Shown one piece after another: positions 37,274 through 46,732 of a stretch of 64,000 bases of DNA. The stretch is from Paenarthrobacter ureafaciens. Its GTDB lineage: Bacteria; Actinomycetota; Actinomycetes; Actinomycetales; Micrococcaceae. The stretch lies in assembly GCF_004028095.1 (NCBI RefSeq), contig NZ_SBHM01000007.1:868001-932000 (forward strand). Direction: 5' to 3'. The notes under the pieces are model-generated. The model was not told the origin of the DNA and did no database searches. It saw only the letters and a program-made list of their open reading frames with translations. How positions within the stretch are numbered: position 1 is the first letter of the stretch; each line of letters starts with the position of its first letter. The position numbers were made by a program, and so were the translations under genes.

Positions 37274-37417
37274 ACCGATTTCGGTTGGTTTTGGGGTTTG
37301 ACTTGCTTTAAGCCTGGAAATGTTCCCAGGAAATTCCCAGACGCCGGCTATCCCGATGTACCCTCAAGTCACTTACACCGGCTCGGTTATCTGCAACCAG
37401 CCTGACTTGGGGGAACA

Positions 37418-38701
37418 ATGGGGATCACTCCTGCGCGCCGTGCGCGCACCTGGCTCGCTGTATTCGTCACGTTTTTTCTTCTTATCAGCGGCTTGGGCTC
37501 GGCACCTGCAGCGCTGGCCGACGACGCGTTCGCTCCCGTCCCGGTAGCAGTATCCACCACCCCAACGTCCATCGGTGCCGGCGGCCATGCCCAGTCACGG
37601 ATCACCCTCAAGGCCTCAGCACCGATCGCAGACGTTTACGTCGCCTTCCGGAACACAGCGACGGGCACGGTCCACCGCGAGGTGACCCGGGGTTCCTACA
37701 ACCCAACGGACTCCACGTACACGTTCGAGGTCTTCTTCGCGCCGGGAGCCGCGCCGGGCAGCTACCGTGCCCAGTACGTGGAAATTCAGACCGAGGCCGG
37801 CCACGTCATCGTGTACTGGCGTGACGGATCCCTGAACTACAACCCGGACAACCTTCCGAGCTCCGGAACAGCGGCCGTTCCGTTGGATGCCCTGGACTTC
37901 AACTACTCCTCCACAGTCAGCCTCGATCGTCCCCACACCAGCGGGTTCTACCGTGACAACTACTGGGACCCTTTCACAATGAGCCTGCTGATCCGTGATT
38001 CCTGGGGCCGGCTCGGGCTGTTCCCCACCGGAGGAAACGGTACCTGGAAGCAGGCCTACGAGGTCGGGTCCGGCTGGAACATCTTCAACACGATGATCGC
38101 GGCGGGCGACTTCAACAATGACGGCGAGAACGACGTCATTGCCCGCGATGCTGCCGGCTCCCTCTTCCTGTACCCAGGCACGTGGTACGGAGGCTGGAAC
38201 CCCCGCCAACAAATCGGTTGGGGCTGGGGAATCTTCAATTCGATCTTCGCCGCAGGGGACTTCAACGGCGACGGCAACAACGACCTCCTGGCCCGCAAGA
38301 CAAACGGCGAACTGGTCCTCTATCCGGGCAATGGCTACGGCGGCTTCCTGGCTGCGTCGACCGTGGGTTGGGGATGGAACGGCATGACCGCGATCTTCTC
38401 CCCCGGCGACTTCGACGGAGACCGCAAACCCGACGTCCTGGCCAGGAACTCCGCAGGAAACCTCGTCTTCTACGGCGGCAACGGTTCAGGCGGATGGACC
38501 ACAAGCCGGGTCATAGGGCAGGGCTGGAACGCCATCACCAAGCTGGGCGGCGTGGGCGACTTCGATGGCGACGGCGTGAACGACGTCTGGGGCATCGACA
38601 CCGCCGGGCAAATGCGCATGTACTACGGCAACAACGCGGGCGGCTGGAAGGGTTCCGGCGTCGTGGGTTGGGGCTGGGGCGAATTCACGGCTGTTTTCTA
38701 G
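37418..38701 (+). CDS. Secreted FG-GAP/VCBS-repeat protein 3
   Basis: A 427-residue paralogue with a different N-terminal module. After the signal peptide (about 1-34, ALA-D) comes a ~110-residue beta-rich domain (PTSIGAGGHAQSRITLKASAPI onward) that lacks the YWTRDG Ig-like unit but has VYWRDG near its end. Five FG-GAP blades follow, with FNNDGEND, FNGDGNND, FDGDRKPD and FDGDGVND loops. It ends GWGWGEFTAVF. The 144-bp gap before it suggests its own promoter. Confidence 0.86.
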   Translation: MGITPARRARTWLAVFVTFFLLISGLGSAPAALADDAFAPVPVAVSTTPTSIGAGGHAQSRITLKASAPIADVYVAFRNTATGTVHREVTRGSYNPTDSTYTFEVFFAPGAAPGSYRAQYVEIQTEAGHVIVYWRDGSLNYNPDNLPSSGTAAVPLDALDFNYSSTVSLDRPHTSGFYRDNYWDPFTMSLLIRDSWGRLGLFPTGGNGTWKQAYEVGSGWNIFNTMIAAGDFNNDGENDVIARDAAGSLFLYPGTWYGGWNPRQQIGWGWGIFNSIFAAGDFNGDGNNDLLARKTNGELVLYPGNGYGGFLAASTVGWGWNGMTAIFSPGDFDGDRKPDVLARNSAGNLVFYGGNGSGGWTTSRVIGQGWNAITKLGGVGDFDGDGVNDVWGIDTAGQMRMYYGNNAGGWKGSGVVGWGWGEFTAVF

Positions 38702-38758
38702 GCGCATGCCTCCCATTCGCTCCACTGAACATCCCACACCTTAGTCCCTGAGGAAATC

Positions 38759-39988
38759 TTGAAATCTTTCATTTTCGCGGGCCTACGGCGACGCCGGCTC
38801 TCGATGCTCGTTGCCGCCTCCGCCCTTGCCTGCAGTCTCCTGGTTTCCGGCGTGCCTGCCCAGGCTGCCTTGCCTTCTGTGGCCGTACCTACCCGTTACG
38901 TCTATGTCTCCACCGCACCGAGACTCGTAGGGGATCCAACGGTAGGCGGGCTCCTGAAAGTCGATATTAAGGCGACGTTCGCCTACGTGTCGCCGGCAGG
39001 CGGAACACCCGCCATTTCCTACTTCTGGACCCGGGACGGCGTGGTCATCCCGGGGGCCAACGGCATCACGTACCGGGCTACGGCCGCCGACTTGGGACGA
39101 GTGGTCGCCGCCAACCTGACAGTGACTTACGACGCCGAGTCGTCCTTGACTGTTCAAGCCTCCCATCCGCTCCGGGTCGCGGCAGCGCCACGGGCCAGGG
39201 GATTCAACGGCGATGGCACACTGGACATATTTGCGCGCGATTCCTTCGGCCGTTTGTTGCTGTACCCCACCGACGGACACGGCAACTGGCAGGCGCCCCA
39301 AGTCATCGGCTGGGGTTGGAACGGCTTTGACCTTCTGGTCTCACCCGGCGACTTTGACGGTGACGGAACCGTGGACGTTTTAGCGAGGGATGGGCAGGGG
39401 CGTCTCTTCCTCTATCAGGGCAACGGATCCGGCGGCTGGAAGAAGGCACTGCAGGTGGGCCAGGGCTGGCAAGGTTTCAAGGAAATTAGCGCCGCCGGCG
39501 ACTTCAACGGCGATGGAAGCAATGACATCCTCGCGGTGGACTCTGCAGGCAGTCTCTTCCTGTACCCGGGCAATGGCCACGGGGGCTGGCTCCCGCCCCG
39601 CTGGATAGGTCAAGGGTGGCAAGACATGGACTCCGTGGGAGCCGGCCACTTCTTTGACTATTCGAGCGTGGTGACTTTGTCGAGGACGTTTTGGGGAGAC
39701 CTGCAAGCCCGGACGTCGAACCGCAACGGATACTTCGAAGAGTATGGTCTGCCTGGAAGTTACGCGGGCACAATCGGCCGTGGGTGGGATTCGGTGGTGC
39801 GATTCGGAATGGCCGGAGACTTCAACGGCGACGGGGATTCGGACATTTACGGAATCGACCGCAGCGGAAGGCTCACGATGTACTTCGGCGACACATCCGA
39901 CTTCAGCCACTGGGGTATTGCCGGCTTCCGCTGGAAGGGTTCCGCCGTGGTCGGTTGGGGATGGGGTGGCTTCACGGCTGTTTTCTAG
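38759..39988 (+). CDS. Secreted FG-GAP/VCBS-repeat protein 4
   Basis: A 409-residue paralogue starting at TTG (GAGGAAA upstream), 57 nt after protein 3. It has a signal peptide (about 1-36, AQA-A), an Ig-like domain with YFWTRDG but no cysteine pair, then about five to six blades. The blade near residues 295-330 is irregular (GHFFDYSSVVTLSR) and lacks a calcium-type loop. It ends GWGWGGFTAVF. Its stop codon overlaps the stop of the convergent MFS gene (39985-39988). Confidence 0.85.
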   Translation: MKSFIFAGLRRRRLSMLVAASALACSLLVSGVPAQAALPSVAVPTRYVYVSTAPRLVGDPTVGGLLKVDIKATFAYVSPAGGTPAISYFWTRDGVVIPGANGITYRATAADLGRVVAANLTVTYDAESSLTVQASHPLRVAAAPRARGFNGDGTLDIFARDSFGRLLLYPTDGHGNWQAPQVIGWGWNGFDLLVSPGDFDGDGTVDVLARDGQGRLFLYQGNGSGGWKKALQVGQGWQGFKEISAAGDFNGDGSNDILAVDSAGSLFLYPGNGHGGWLPPRWIGQGWQDMDSVGAGHFFDYSSVVTLSRTFWGDLQARTSNRNGYFEEYGLPGSYAGTIGRGWDSVVRFGMAGDFNGDGDSDIYGIDRSGRLTMYFGDTSDFSHWGIAGFRWKGSAVVGWGWGGFTAVF

Positions 39989-41289
39989 GCCACGCTCTTG
40001 ATTTTCACCACAAAGACGGCCCCCAAGAGCCCGATCACTGCTGCGGCCACGTACAGCGAGACGTAGCCGCCAAGGTTCTTGACGAAAAGATAGGCGATTG
40101 CCGGCGCCAGTACCTGCGGCAGTGAGTTGGCAATATTGACGACGCCAAGGTCCTTTCCGCGGTCGAGGGCTGCGGGGAGGACCTGGGTGATCAGCGCGAA
40201 GTCGACTGCCAGGTAGGCTCCAAAGCCGATCCCCAGCACCAAGGCGCCGGAAATCGCCCCGACCCACGTAGGTGCGAAAGCGAGGATCAGCGAGGCCATT
40301 GCGATGATGGCTGATGAAGCAATCACCAAAGGCTTCCGCTTGCCCATCCTGTCACTGAGCCTTCCGCCCACAACACTGGTAATGATCACGGTGACCGCAT
40401 ACAGGCCCGTAACCACAAGAACACCGACTTCGGGTTCGATGCCTTCGGTCTCCTTCAGGCGTACTGCGTCCCCCAGGAAGAAGAGCAGGTAGATCGTCAC
40501 CATGTGATTGCCTGTGCTCACCAGGAACCTGGTCAGCCAAGCCCATGCGAAGTCCGGGTAGCGTTTGGGCGAGACCCAGAAGCCCCGGAGGAATCCCAGC
40601 AGCCTGAACGAGGGACGCTCGCCGGCAGGCAGGGGCTGATCGTCGCTCTTGAAGAGATAGAGAACAATGCCGGCCAGCAGCGACGCGGCGCACACCCAGT
40701 ATCCTGCGGCAAAGTTACCGGCAACGACGGCGGCAATCACCGCGCCGACCAGAATGCCGACCGTCTGGCCCATAGCGGCCAAACCGCCCACCGTTCCCCG
40801 CTGTGGAACGGGAACCCTGTCCGGGACAGCTGCAAAAATCGCAGCGTACATGGCGTTCGCCCCCGCCTGCACGAGGCACCACAGCAAGGTCATGACGGCA
40901 ACATTGGGGGCACCGGCCAAGGCGACCAAAGCCGCAGCGGCAAGGACCGCCCCCATCAGGACCCAGGGAACACGGCGGCCGTAGCGGGAGGTTGTCCGGT
41001 CACTGAAGGCGCCGAAGAGCGGGTTGGCAACCAAGGAAACCGCGGCGCCGCATCCGGTTACCAACGCCAGGATTGCTTCCTTCTCCGCAGCGTTGAAATG
41101 CTCCGCCTGTTGCCCCAGCAGAACCTGGAGAGGACCGAAGAAAGCGGCGTTGATGCCAAGGTTGACCAGCACCACCCCGGTGACCCACAGTCCCCGGACG
41201 CGTTCCACGGGTTCGGCGAGTGCCGTCGTCGTTCTCGATGCTCCGATCAAAGGGTCGGGGACCGGCCCCGGAAGGTCGGACAAACTCAT
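39985..41289 (-). CDS. MFS transporter (12 TM), substrate unknown
   Basis: A 434-residue, 12-helix MFS protein with PLFGAFSDRTTSRYGRRVPWVLMG after helix 2 and GGRLSDRMGKRKP after helix 8. It resembles the sugar/glycoside-pentoside or fungal-maltose-like MFS branches, but the substrate is not predictable. The ATG is preceded by GGGGGG/ACC. Its stop overlaps the stop of FG-GAP protein 4 in convergent orientation. Confidence 0.82.
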   Translation of the reverse strand: MSLSDLPGPVPDPLIGASRTTTALAEPVERVRGLWVTGVVLVNLGINAAFFGPLQVLLGQQAEHFNAAEKEAILALVTGCGAAVSLVANPLFGAFSDRTTSRYGRRVPWVLMGAVLAAAALVALAGAPNVAVMTLLWCLVQAGANAMYAAIFAAVPDRVPVPQRGTVGGLAAMGQTVGILVGAVIAAVVAGNFAAGYWVCAASLLAGIVLYLFKSDDQPLPAGERPSFRLLGFLRGFWVSPKRYPDFAWAWLTRFLVSTGNHMVTIYLLFFLGDAVRLKETEGIEPEVGVLVVTGLYAVTVIITSVVGGRLSDRMGKRKPLVIASSAIIAMASLILAFAPTWVGAISGALVLGIGFGAYLAVDFALITQVLPAALDRGKDLGVVNIANSLPQVLAPAIAYLFVKNLGGYVSLYVAAAVIGLLGAVFVVKIKSVA

Positions 41290-41413
41290 GGCAGGTTCCC
41301 CCCTGTTTTAAATGTTTGGATTCAGCCTAGCGCGGGCGGAGGGCGCCAAACCCTGTGCGTCGGCTATATCCACATAGATCCAGTCAACCGTGCCGTCCGC
41401 GCGATTCCAGCGT

Positions 41414-41429
41414 TAGTGTGGCATCACAC
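41414..41429 (+). promoter_or_regulatory. -10 box overlapping a GTGTGGCATCACAC palindrome
   Basis: TAGTGT (41414-41419) fits the TANNNT -10 pattern and overlaps the perfect 5-4-5 palindrome GTGTG-GCAT-CACAC (41416-41429). Both lie 15-31 nt before the RraA-like start. Confidence 0.4.
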
Positions 41430-41444
41430 CCAGAAGGAGAAACC

Positions 41445-41918
41445 TTGAGCGAGCATCTGAACACGGCCGATCTCTACGACGAGCGCGGCGAGGACCTGGA
41501 GTCCATCTCTGTACAGTTTCAAAACTTCGGCGGTGAATCGCACTTCAGCGGACCGGCCCGGACTATCCGGTGCTTTGAGGACAATGCACTCGTTAAGTCC
41601 GTGCTTGCTACTCCCGGTGAAGGCGCCGTCCTGGTTGTCGACGGCCAAGGTTCATTGCGTACCGCCCTCATGGGAGACCTGATTGCGGCGAGCGCCGTGG
41701 CCAACGGATGGGCCGGCGTCATCATCAACGGGGCAGTCAGGGACCGTGAAGCGCTGGCAACTTTGTCCCTTGGCATCAAGGCCTTGGGGAGCAACCCCAA
41801 AAAGAGCGCCAAGACCGGCGTAGGAGAAGTCGACGTTGAGATCGTCATCGACCATGTCCGGATCCAGCCCGGCGTCATGGTGTACAGCGATCCCGACGGC
41901 ATCCTGGTGGAGCGCTAA
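41445..41918 (+). CDS. RraA-like protein (putative 4-hydroxy-4-methyl-2-oxoglutarate aldolase)
   Basis: A 157-residue RraA-fold protein. LNTADLYDERGEDL, AVLVVDGQGSLRTALMGDLIAA, GVIINGAVRDREAL and GVMVYSDPDGILVE match the family. Plant and bacterial members without RNase E are often HMG/CHA aldolases or oxaloacetate decarboxylases; the R-D pair in GAVRD fits that activity. The TTG at 41445 with AGAAGGAG upstream gives a normal family length; the in-frame codon at 41355 would add 30 atypical residues. No functional partner is adjacent. Confidence 0.85.
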   Translation: MSEHLNTADLYDERGEDLESISVQFQNFGGESHFSGPARTIRCFEDNALVKSVLATPGEGAVLVVDGQGSLRTALMGDLIAASAVANGWAGVIINGAVRDREALATLSLGIKALGSNPKKSAKTGVGEVDVEIVIDHVRIQPGVMVYSDPDGILVER

Positions 41919-42031
41919 GGATTCACGGTTCCGTCCGGCAATTCTTTCGGGAATCAAACAGGGATTAGGATAGTTACTGAAAGCAACTATCTGTCGCTTC
42001 CCGATTTCCTTCTGCTTCCTTGGAGAACCAC

Positions 42032-43684
42032 ATGTCCAAATCCGCCTCAGCCAGGGCCGCCGGCGAGGTGCTGACCCACCGTCAGACCCTCACCGTCATG
42101 GTGGGACTCATGCTCGGCCTGTTCCTGTCCTCGCTGGATCAGACCATTGTGTCGACGTCCATCTACACCATCGCCAACGATCTTGATGGACTGTCCCTCC
42201 AAGCGTGGGCAACTACCGCCTACCTCATCACATCCACCGTCAGCACTCCCCTGTACGGCAAACTCAGCGACATCTTTGGCCGACGCCCGCTGTATCTGGT
42301 TGCCATTGCGATCTTCCTGGCAGGGTCGCTGTATGCGGGTTCGGTCCATTCCATGACTGAGCTCGCAATGGCCCGGGGCGTGCAAGGCCTTGGAGCAGGC
42401 GGCCTCATGGCCCTGGCTCTCACGATCATCGGAGACATCGTTGCTCTGAAGGACCGGGCCAAGTACCAGGGCTACTTCATGTCCGTATTCGGCATTTCCT
42501 CGGTCCTGGGGCCGGTGATCGGCGGCGCCCTGGCCGGTGCAAGCAACATCCTCGGTTTTGACGGTTGGCGCTGGGTCTTTTTCATCAACCTCCCCATCGG
42601 CCTTGCCGCGCTGGTTGTGGTCTACATGTTCCTGCACCTGCCGGCCCGGCATGTGAAGCAGAAGATCGACTACTGGGGTGCTGCCACCATCACCCTGGGA
42701 ATCGTGCCGTTGCTTCTGGTCGCCGAGCAAGGCCGCACCTGGGGTTGGGCCTCGGGCGCCTCCTGGCTCTGCTACGGACTCGGCGTGGTGGGCATCGGAG
42801 CCTTCCTGTTCGTCGAAAAGAAGGCCGGCGACTACGCACTCATCCCGCTCCGACTGTTCAGCAACGCCACCTTCGGGCTCTCCTCGCTGCTGAACTTCAT
42901 CATTGGCATCGGAATGTTCGGTGCCATCGCGATGCTCCCCATGTACCTGCAGCTGGTCAAGGGCCTCACCCCCACCGAAGCCGGTCTCATGATGATCACT
43001 TTCACCGTCGGCATCCTGTTCGGGTCCATCAGTGCCGGCCGTACCATCTCGTCCTCCGGCGTCTACCGGGTCTTCCCCATCATGGGGACGGCCATCCTGG
43101 CAGGCGCCGCCCTGGCCATGGGCCTGGTCCTGGGCGTCGACACCGGACTCTGGGTACCGGGCCTGATCGCCGTGTTCTTCGGCGTCGGTCTGGGCTTTTG
43201 CATGCAGCCCCTGACACTCGCCATGCAGGTCTCCGTGCCACCAAAGGACATGGGCGTGGGAACCTCCACCGCAGCATTCTTCCGCTCCATGGGCGGAGCC
43301 GTCGGCACTGCCGTCTTCATCTCCCTGCTCTTCAGCCTGGCCGCCGACAAGATCGCCGATGGCATGAAGACCGCGGTCTCCAACCCCGATTACCAAGCCG
43401 TGATGAATGACCCTGCCGTTGCCGGCGACCCCGCCAACGCCAAGCTGTTCGATTTCTTCAAGAACGGCGCAAGCAACGACTCCCTCAATGACACCAGTTG
43501 GGTCCACGCCGCCAACAGCACCCTCACCAGGCCCATCACTGAGGGGTTCGCGCAAGCAATTGACGTCGTCATGCTGACGGCGGCGGGCCTGATGGTCATC
43601 GCGTTCCTGATCAGCTTCGCCCTGCCCAACAAGAAGCTCACCGACCCCAAGTCGGCCGCCAAGGAAGCAGCCCCGGCTCACTAG
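42032..43684 (+). CDS. MFS multidrug exporter, DHA2 family (14 TM)
   Basis: A 550-residue, 14-helix EmrB/QacA-type drug:H+ antiporter. Helix 1 has LSSLDQTIVSTSIYTIANDLDG. The loop after helix 2 is GKLSDIFGRRPLYL. The antiporter motif C is VLGPVIGGALAG. It probably exports hydrophobic toxins. The ATG at 42032 with TTGGAG upstream is preferred over the TTG at 42020. No adjacent regulator is visible on the plus strand. Confidence 0.87.
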   Translation: MSKSASARAAGEVLTHRQTLTVMVGLMLGLFLSSLDQTIVSTSIYTIANDLDGLSLQAWATTAYLITSTVSTPLYGKLSDIFGRRPLYLVAIAIFLAGSLYAGSVHSMTELAMARGVQGLGAGGLMALALTIIGDIVALKDRAKYQGYFMSVFGISSVLGPVIGGALAGASNILGFDGWRWVFFINLPIGLAALVVVYMFLHLPARHVKQKIDYWGAATITLGIVPLLLVAEQGRTWGWASGASWLCYGLGVVGIGAFLFVEKKAGDYALIPLRLFSNATFGLSSLLNFIIGIGMFGAIAMLPMYLQLVKGLTPTEAGLMMITFTVGILFGSISAGRTISSSGVYRVFPIMGTAILAGAALAMGLVLGVDTGLWVPGLIAVFFGVGLGFCMQPLTLAMQVSVPPKDMGVGTSTAAFFRSMGGAVGTAVFISLLFSLAADKIADGMKTAVSNPDYQAVMNDPAVAGDPANAKLFDFFKNGASNDSLNDTSWVHAANSTLTRPITEGFAQAIDVVMLTAAGLMVIAFLISFALPNKKLTDPKSAAKEAAPAH

Positions 43685-43791
43685 GCCTACTTCTTTGATT
43701 CATGGGCCCGACCACTCCTTGTGTTCATTTCATTGACGCAAGTAGGGTCAAAAGCCCACTTCAGAGGGGGAATTAACGCCTGAAGACCCAA

Positions 43792-43834
43792 AAAGGATGA
43801 CATGTATTCACTTAGTGAATGCATGTCATCCTTT
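43792..43834. repeat. 43-nt near-perfect palindrome
   Basis: The arm AAAGGATGACATGTATTCAC and its complement (GTGAATGCATGTCATCCTTT) meet around TTA with a single mismatch pair. It is much more AT-rich than its surroundings. It lies 108 nt after the DHA2 stop and 127 nt before the sugar transporter start, so it may be a terminator or a large operator. No second copy was noticed in the window. Confidence 0.75.
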
Positions 43835-43960
43835 CCTTGTGACTGGAACTTGCCCGATATGACGTGCCACACTGTGTAGCGCGTGTGCACCGGCGTCCCC
43901 GTCGGTCAAGCCGATGACGACTGCACCGTGAATCCCAACCACAAGTCCCAAGGGAGAACC

Positions 43961-45427
43961 ATGTCCAACTCCAGCGCTGAAGGCACCCCACCAGTCTCCC
44001 GAAAGGTGGTCGGCCTGGCGGTCGCGGGAGCTGTCGGCGGATTCCTGTTCGGCTTCGACTCGTCCGTTGTGAACGGGGCCGTCGATGCCATGAAGGATGA
44101 GTTCGTTCTGAGCGAGGCCGTGACCGGTTTTGCGGTTGCCATCGCCCTGCTTGGATGCGCCTTGGGTGCTTATTTGGCCGGCAAAGTCGCCGACCGCTAT
44201 GGCCGTATCCCGGCCATGAAGATCGGCGCCATCCTCTTCCTGGTGAGCTCACTTGGAACGGGCCTGGCGTTCAGCGTCTGGGACCTTATCTTCTGGCGCC
44301 TCGTGGGCGGCCTTGGCATCGGCCTGGCATCGGTGATCGCTCCCGCCTACATTTCGGAGATCTCGCCCCGCCACGTACGTGGCCGTCTGGCCTCACTCCA
44401 ACAGCTGGCCATCACCACCGGTATTTTCGCCGCGCTCCTGTCCGACGCACTGCTGGCCAACTCCGCGGGCAGCGCCGCCAACGACTTCTGGCTGGGCATC
44501 GAGGCTTGGCGCTGGATGTTCATTGCCTGCGCTCTGCCGGCCGCCGTCTATGGCCTGATCGCCTACCGCTTGCCGGAGTCGCCGCGATTCCTTGTGCTCA
44601 ACGGCAAGGACAAGGAAGCCCGCAAGGTCTTCGACGCCATCATGCCCGGCGAAGACATCGAACGCCACATCCGCGAGATCCGCGAGGGAATCCAGGAAGA
44701 CGAACTCTCCAGCAAGAAGGGCTCCCTGCGCGGCAAGGCATTCGGATTGCAGCCCGTGGTTTGGATCGGCATCATCTTGTCCGTGTTGCAGCAGTTCGTG
44801 GGCATCAACGTGATCTTCTACTACTCCACCACGCTGTGGAAGGCAGTCGGCTTCCAAGAGAAGGACTCGCTGACCATCTCAGTGGCAACTTCGGTCACCA
44901 ACATCCTGGTCACCTTGGTGGCCATCGCCTTGGTGGACCGTGTGGGTCGTCGCCCGATCCTGCTGACGGGTTCCATTGGCATGGCCGTGTCCCTTGGGGT
45001 CATGGCGGTCGCGTTTTCCTCGGCTACCGGAACCGGCACGGCCATTTCCCTACCGGGCGGCTGGGGTCCGGCTGCGTTGGTGGCGGCTAACGTCTTCGTG
45101 ATCAGCTTCGGAGCTTCCTGGGGCCCCCTCGTGTGGGTCCTGTTGGGCGAGATCTTCCCTTCACGCATCCGCGCACGCGCCCTTGGGCTGGCCGCGGCAG
45201 CGCAGTGGATTGCCAACTTCGCCATCACGCTGAGTTTTCCTGTCATGGCGGCAGCCTCGCTTCCGCTGACGTACGCCATGTACGCAGCGTTCGCTGCGGC
45301 GTCGTTCTTCTTTGTCATGTTCAAGGTGCCGGAGACCAACGGCATGTCCCTTGAGCAGGCGGAAACGCTCTTCGTGCCCAAGGGCGTCCCCGTAACACCG
45401 CTGCCCACGGCCGACCAGCCCAAGTAG
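43961..45427 (+). CDS. Sugar porter family MFS transporter (12 TM)
   Basis: A 488-residue sugar porter. GGFLFGFDSSVVNGAV in helix 1, AGKVADRYGRIPAMKIGA after helix 2, the RLPESPRFLVLNGK sugar-porter signature, the helix-7 QQFVGINVIFYYSTTLW motif and VDRVGRRPILLTG are all present. It probably imports a hexose, pentose or polyol with protons. The ATG at 43961 has GGGAG upstream; the frame is open 26 codons further. Its last codons and stop lie inside an intergenic palindrome (family 1, copy b). Confidence 0.9.
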   Translation: MSNSSAEGTPPVSRKVVGLAVAGAVGGFLFGFDSSVVNGAVDAMKDEFVLSEAVTGFAVAIALLGCALGAYLAGKVADRYGRIPAMKIGAILFLVSSLGTGLAFSVWDLIFWRLVGGLGIGLASVIAPAYISEISPRHVRGRLASLQQLAITTGIFAALLSDALLANSAGSAANDFWLGIEAWRWMFIACALPAAVYGLIAYRLPESPRFLVLNGKDKEARKVFDAIMPGEDIERHIREIREGIQEDELSSKKGSLRGKAFGLQPVVWIGIILSVLQQFVGINVIFYYSTTLWKAVGFQEKDSLTISVATSVTNILVTLVAIALVDRVGRRPILLTGSIGMAVSLGVMAVAFSSATGTGTAISLPGGWGPAALVAANVFVISFGASWGPLVWVLLGEIFPSRIRARALGLAAAAQWIANFAITLSFPVMAAASLPLTYAMYAAFAAASFFFVMFKVPETNGMSLEQAETLFVPKGVPVTPLPTADQPK

Positions 45428-45484
45428 GTCGCAAAAGTGCGCGTTTTGACGGCTCAAAACGCGCACTGCTGCTACTTAGTTGGG
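45422..45484. repeat. Intergenic palindrome family 1, copy b, containing two stop codons
   Basis: The arms are TAGGTCGCAAAAGTGCGCGTTTTG and CAAAACGCGCAC...CTACTTAG, split around ACGGCT. The TAG at its left edge ends the sugar transporter and the complementary TAG at its right edge ends the convergent MFS gene. Inserted material therefore supplies both C termini. Confidence 0.85.
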
Positions 45485-46713
45485 TGCTGGACCAGGTGGG
45501 GTTCGTGGTCCTTCAGGTAGTTGCGCCCGCCGAATGCCACCAGGATGGCGAACACCATGGCCACGGCGCCGGCGAAGAACGGCACCTGGGGACCGAAATG
45601 TTCGCCGAGCTGCGCAGCCGCGAACGGCGCCAGTGCGCCGCCCATCCAGCGGACAAAGTTGTACCCGGCGGAGGCAACGGGTCGCGGTGAATCGGAAACA
45701 CCCATGGCCAGTTCGGTGTAGATCGTATTGTTGACGCCCAGCAGGGCGCCGGCAGCGATGACAAGCACGACGACGGCCGGCGCCGAGTGCCCCGCGGCCA
45801 GTCCCAGCCCGATCAGGTCGAGCATGAGGAAGAACAGCGTTCCGGTGAGGACCTTGACCGCACCGAGGCGATTCTGCAGGACCGGGGCCACAAAAACCGA
45901 GAACACTGCAACAGCAACGCCCCAGCCGAAGAACACTCCCCCGATGCCGTACGCGTCCATGCCAAGGATGAACGGGGTGAAGGCCAGGATGGTGAAGAAG
46001 CCGTAGTTGTAGAACAGCGCACTGGCGGCGGTGGTGCTGAGACCCTTATGACCGAGCGCAAGGAGCGGATCCCGCAGCCGCGCTTTCTTGGCAGGGGCAG
46101 GGGTCTTGGGCAGCAAAGCGATCAGGGCGATGAAAGCGGCAGCCATCAAGACCGCGGTGCCAAAGAAGGGGGCACGCCACTGCCAGCCACCCAACAAGGC
46201 ACCCAGCAGTGGTCCGAGCGAGATGCCCAGGCCCAGGGCTGCCTCGTAGAGGATGATCGCCGTTCCGGTTCCACCGCTGGCAACGCCGACGATCACCGCC
46301 AACGCCGTGGCCACGAACAACGCATTACCCAGTCCCCAGCCGGCACGGAAGCCCACCAGCTGCTCCACACTGCCGGAGAGTCCGGACAGGGAAGCGAACA
46401 CCACGATCACCGCGAGGCCAATCAGCAGCGTTTTCTTGCCGCCGATCCGCGAGGACACGTAGCCGCTAATGAGCATGGCCACGGCCGTCACCAGGAAGTA
46501 GCTGGTGAACAGAAGGGACACTTGGCTGGTGGAGGCGTCCAGGTTTTCGGCGATCGCGGGAAGAATGGGGTCAACAAGGCCGATACCCATGAAGGCGAAC
46601 ACTGCGGCGAGGGCCGTTGCCCACACTGCCTTGGGCTGCTTGAGGAAAGAAACCTTCTCGGCTTCCAAGGTGTTTTCGGCGCTCGTTGAGGCGTCAGCCA
46701 ACTGGCGTGACAT
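45472..46713 (-). CDS. MFS transporter (12 TM), MarR-linked exporter
   Basis: A 413-residue, 12-helix DHA1-type MFS protein. GLVDPILPAIAENLDAS starts helix 1, GYVSSRIGGKKTLLIG follows helix 2, and GLGISLGPLLGALLGG is the antiporter motif C in helix 5. It is probably a drug or metabolite exporter. It follows the MarR gene by 19 nt on the same strand, forming a two-gene unit read from the operator-covered promoter at 47177-47214. Confidence 0.85.
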   Translation of the reverse strand: MSRQLADASTSAENTLEAEKVSFLKQPKAVWATALAAVFAFMGIGLVDPILPAIAENLDASTSQVSLLFTSYFLVTAVAMLISGYVSSRIGGKKTLLIGLAVIVVFASLSGLSGSVEQLVGFRAGWGLGNALFVATALAVIVGVASGGTGTAIILYEAALGLGISLGPLLGALLGGWQWRAPFFGTAVLMAAAFIALIALLPKTPAPAKKARLRDPLLALGHKGLSTTAASALFYNYGFFTILAFTPFILGMDAYGIGGVFFGWGVAVAVFSVFVAPVLQNRLGAVKVLTGTLFFLMLDLIGLGLAAGHSAPAVVVLVIAAGALLGVNNTIYTELAMGVSDSPRPVASAGYNFVRWMGGALAPFAAAQLGEHFGPQVPFFAGAVAMVFAILVAFGGRNYLKDHEPHLVQHPTK

Positions 46714-46732
46714 GGGGTGTGCCCCTTTCGGA

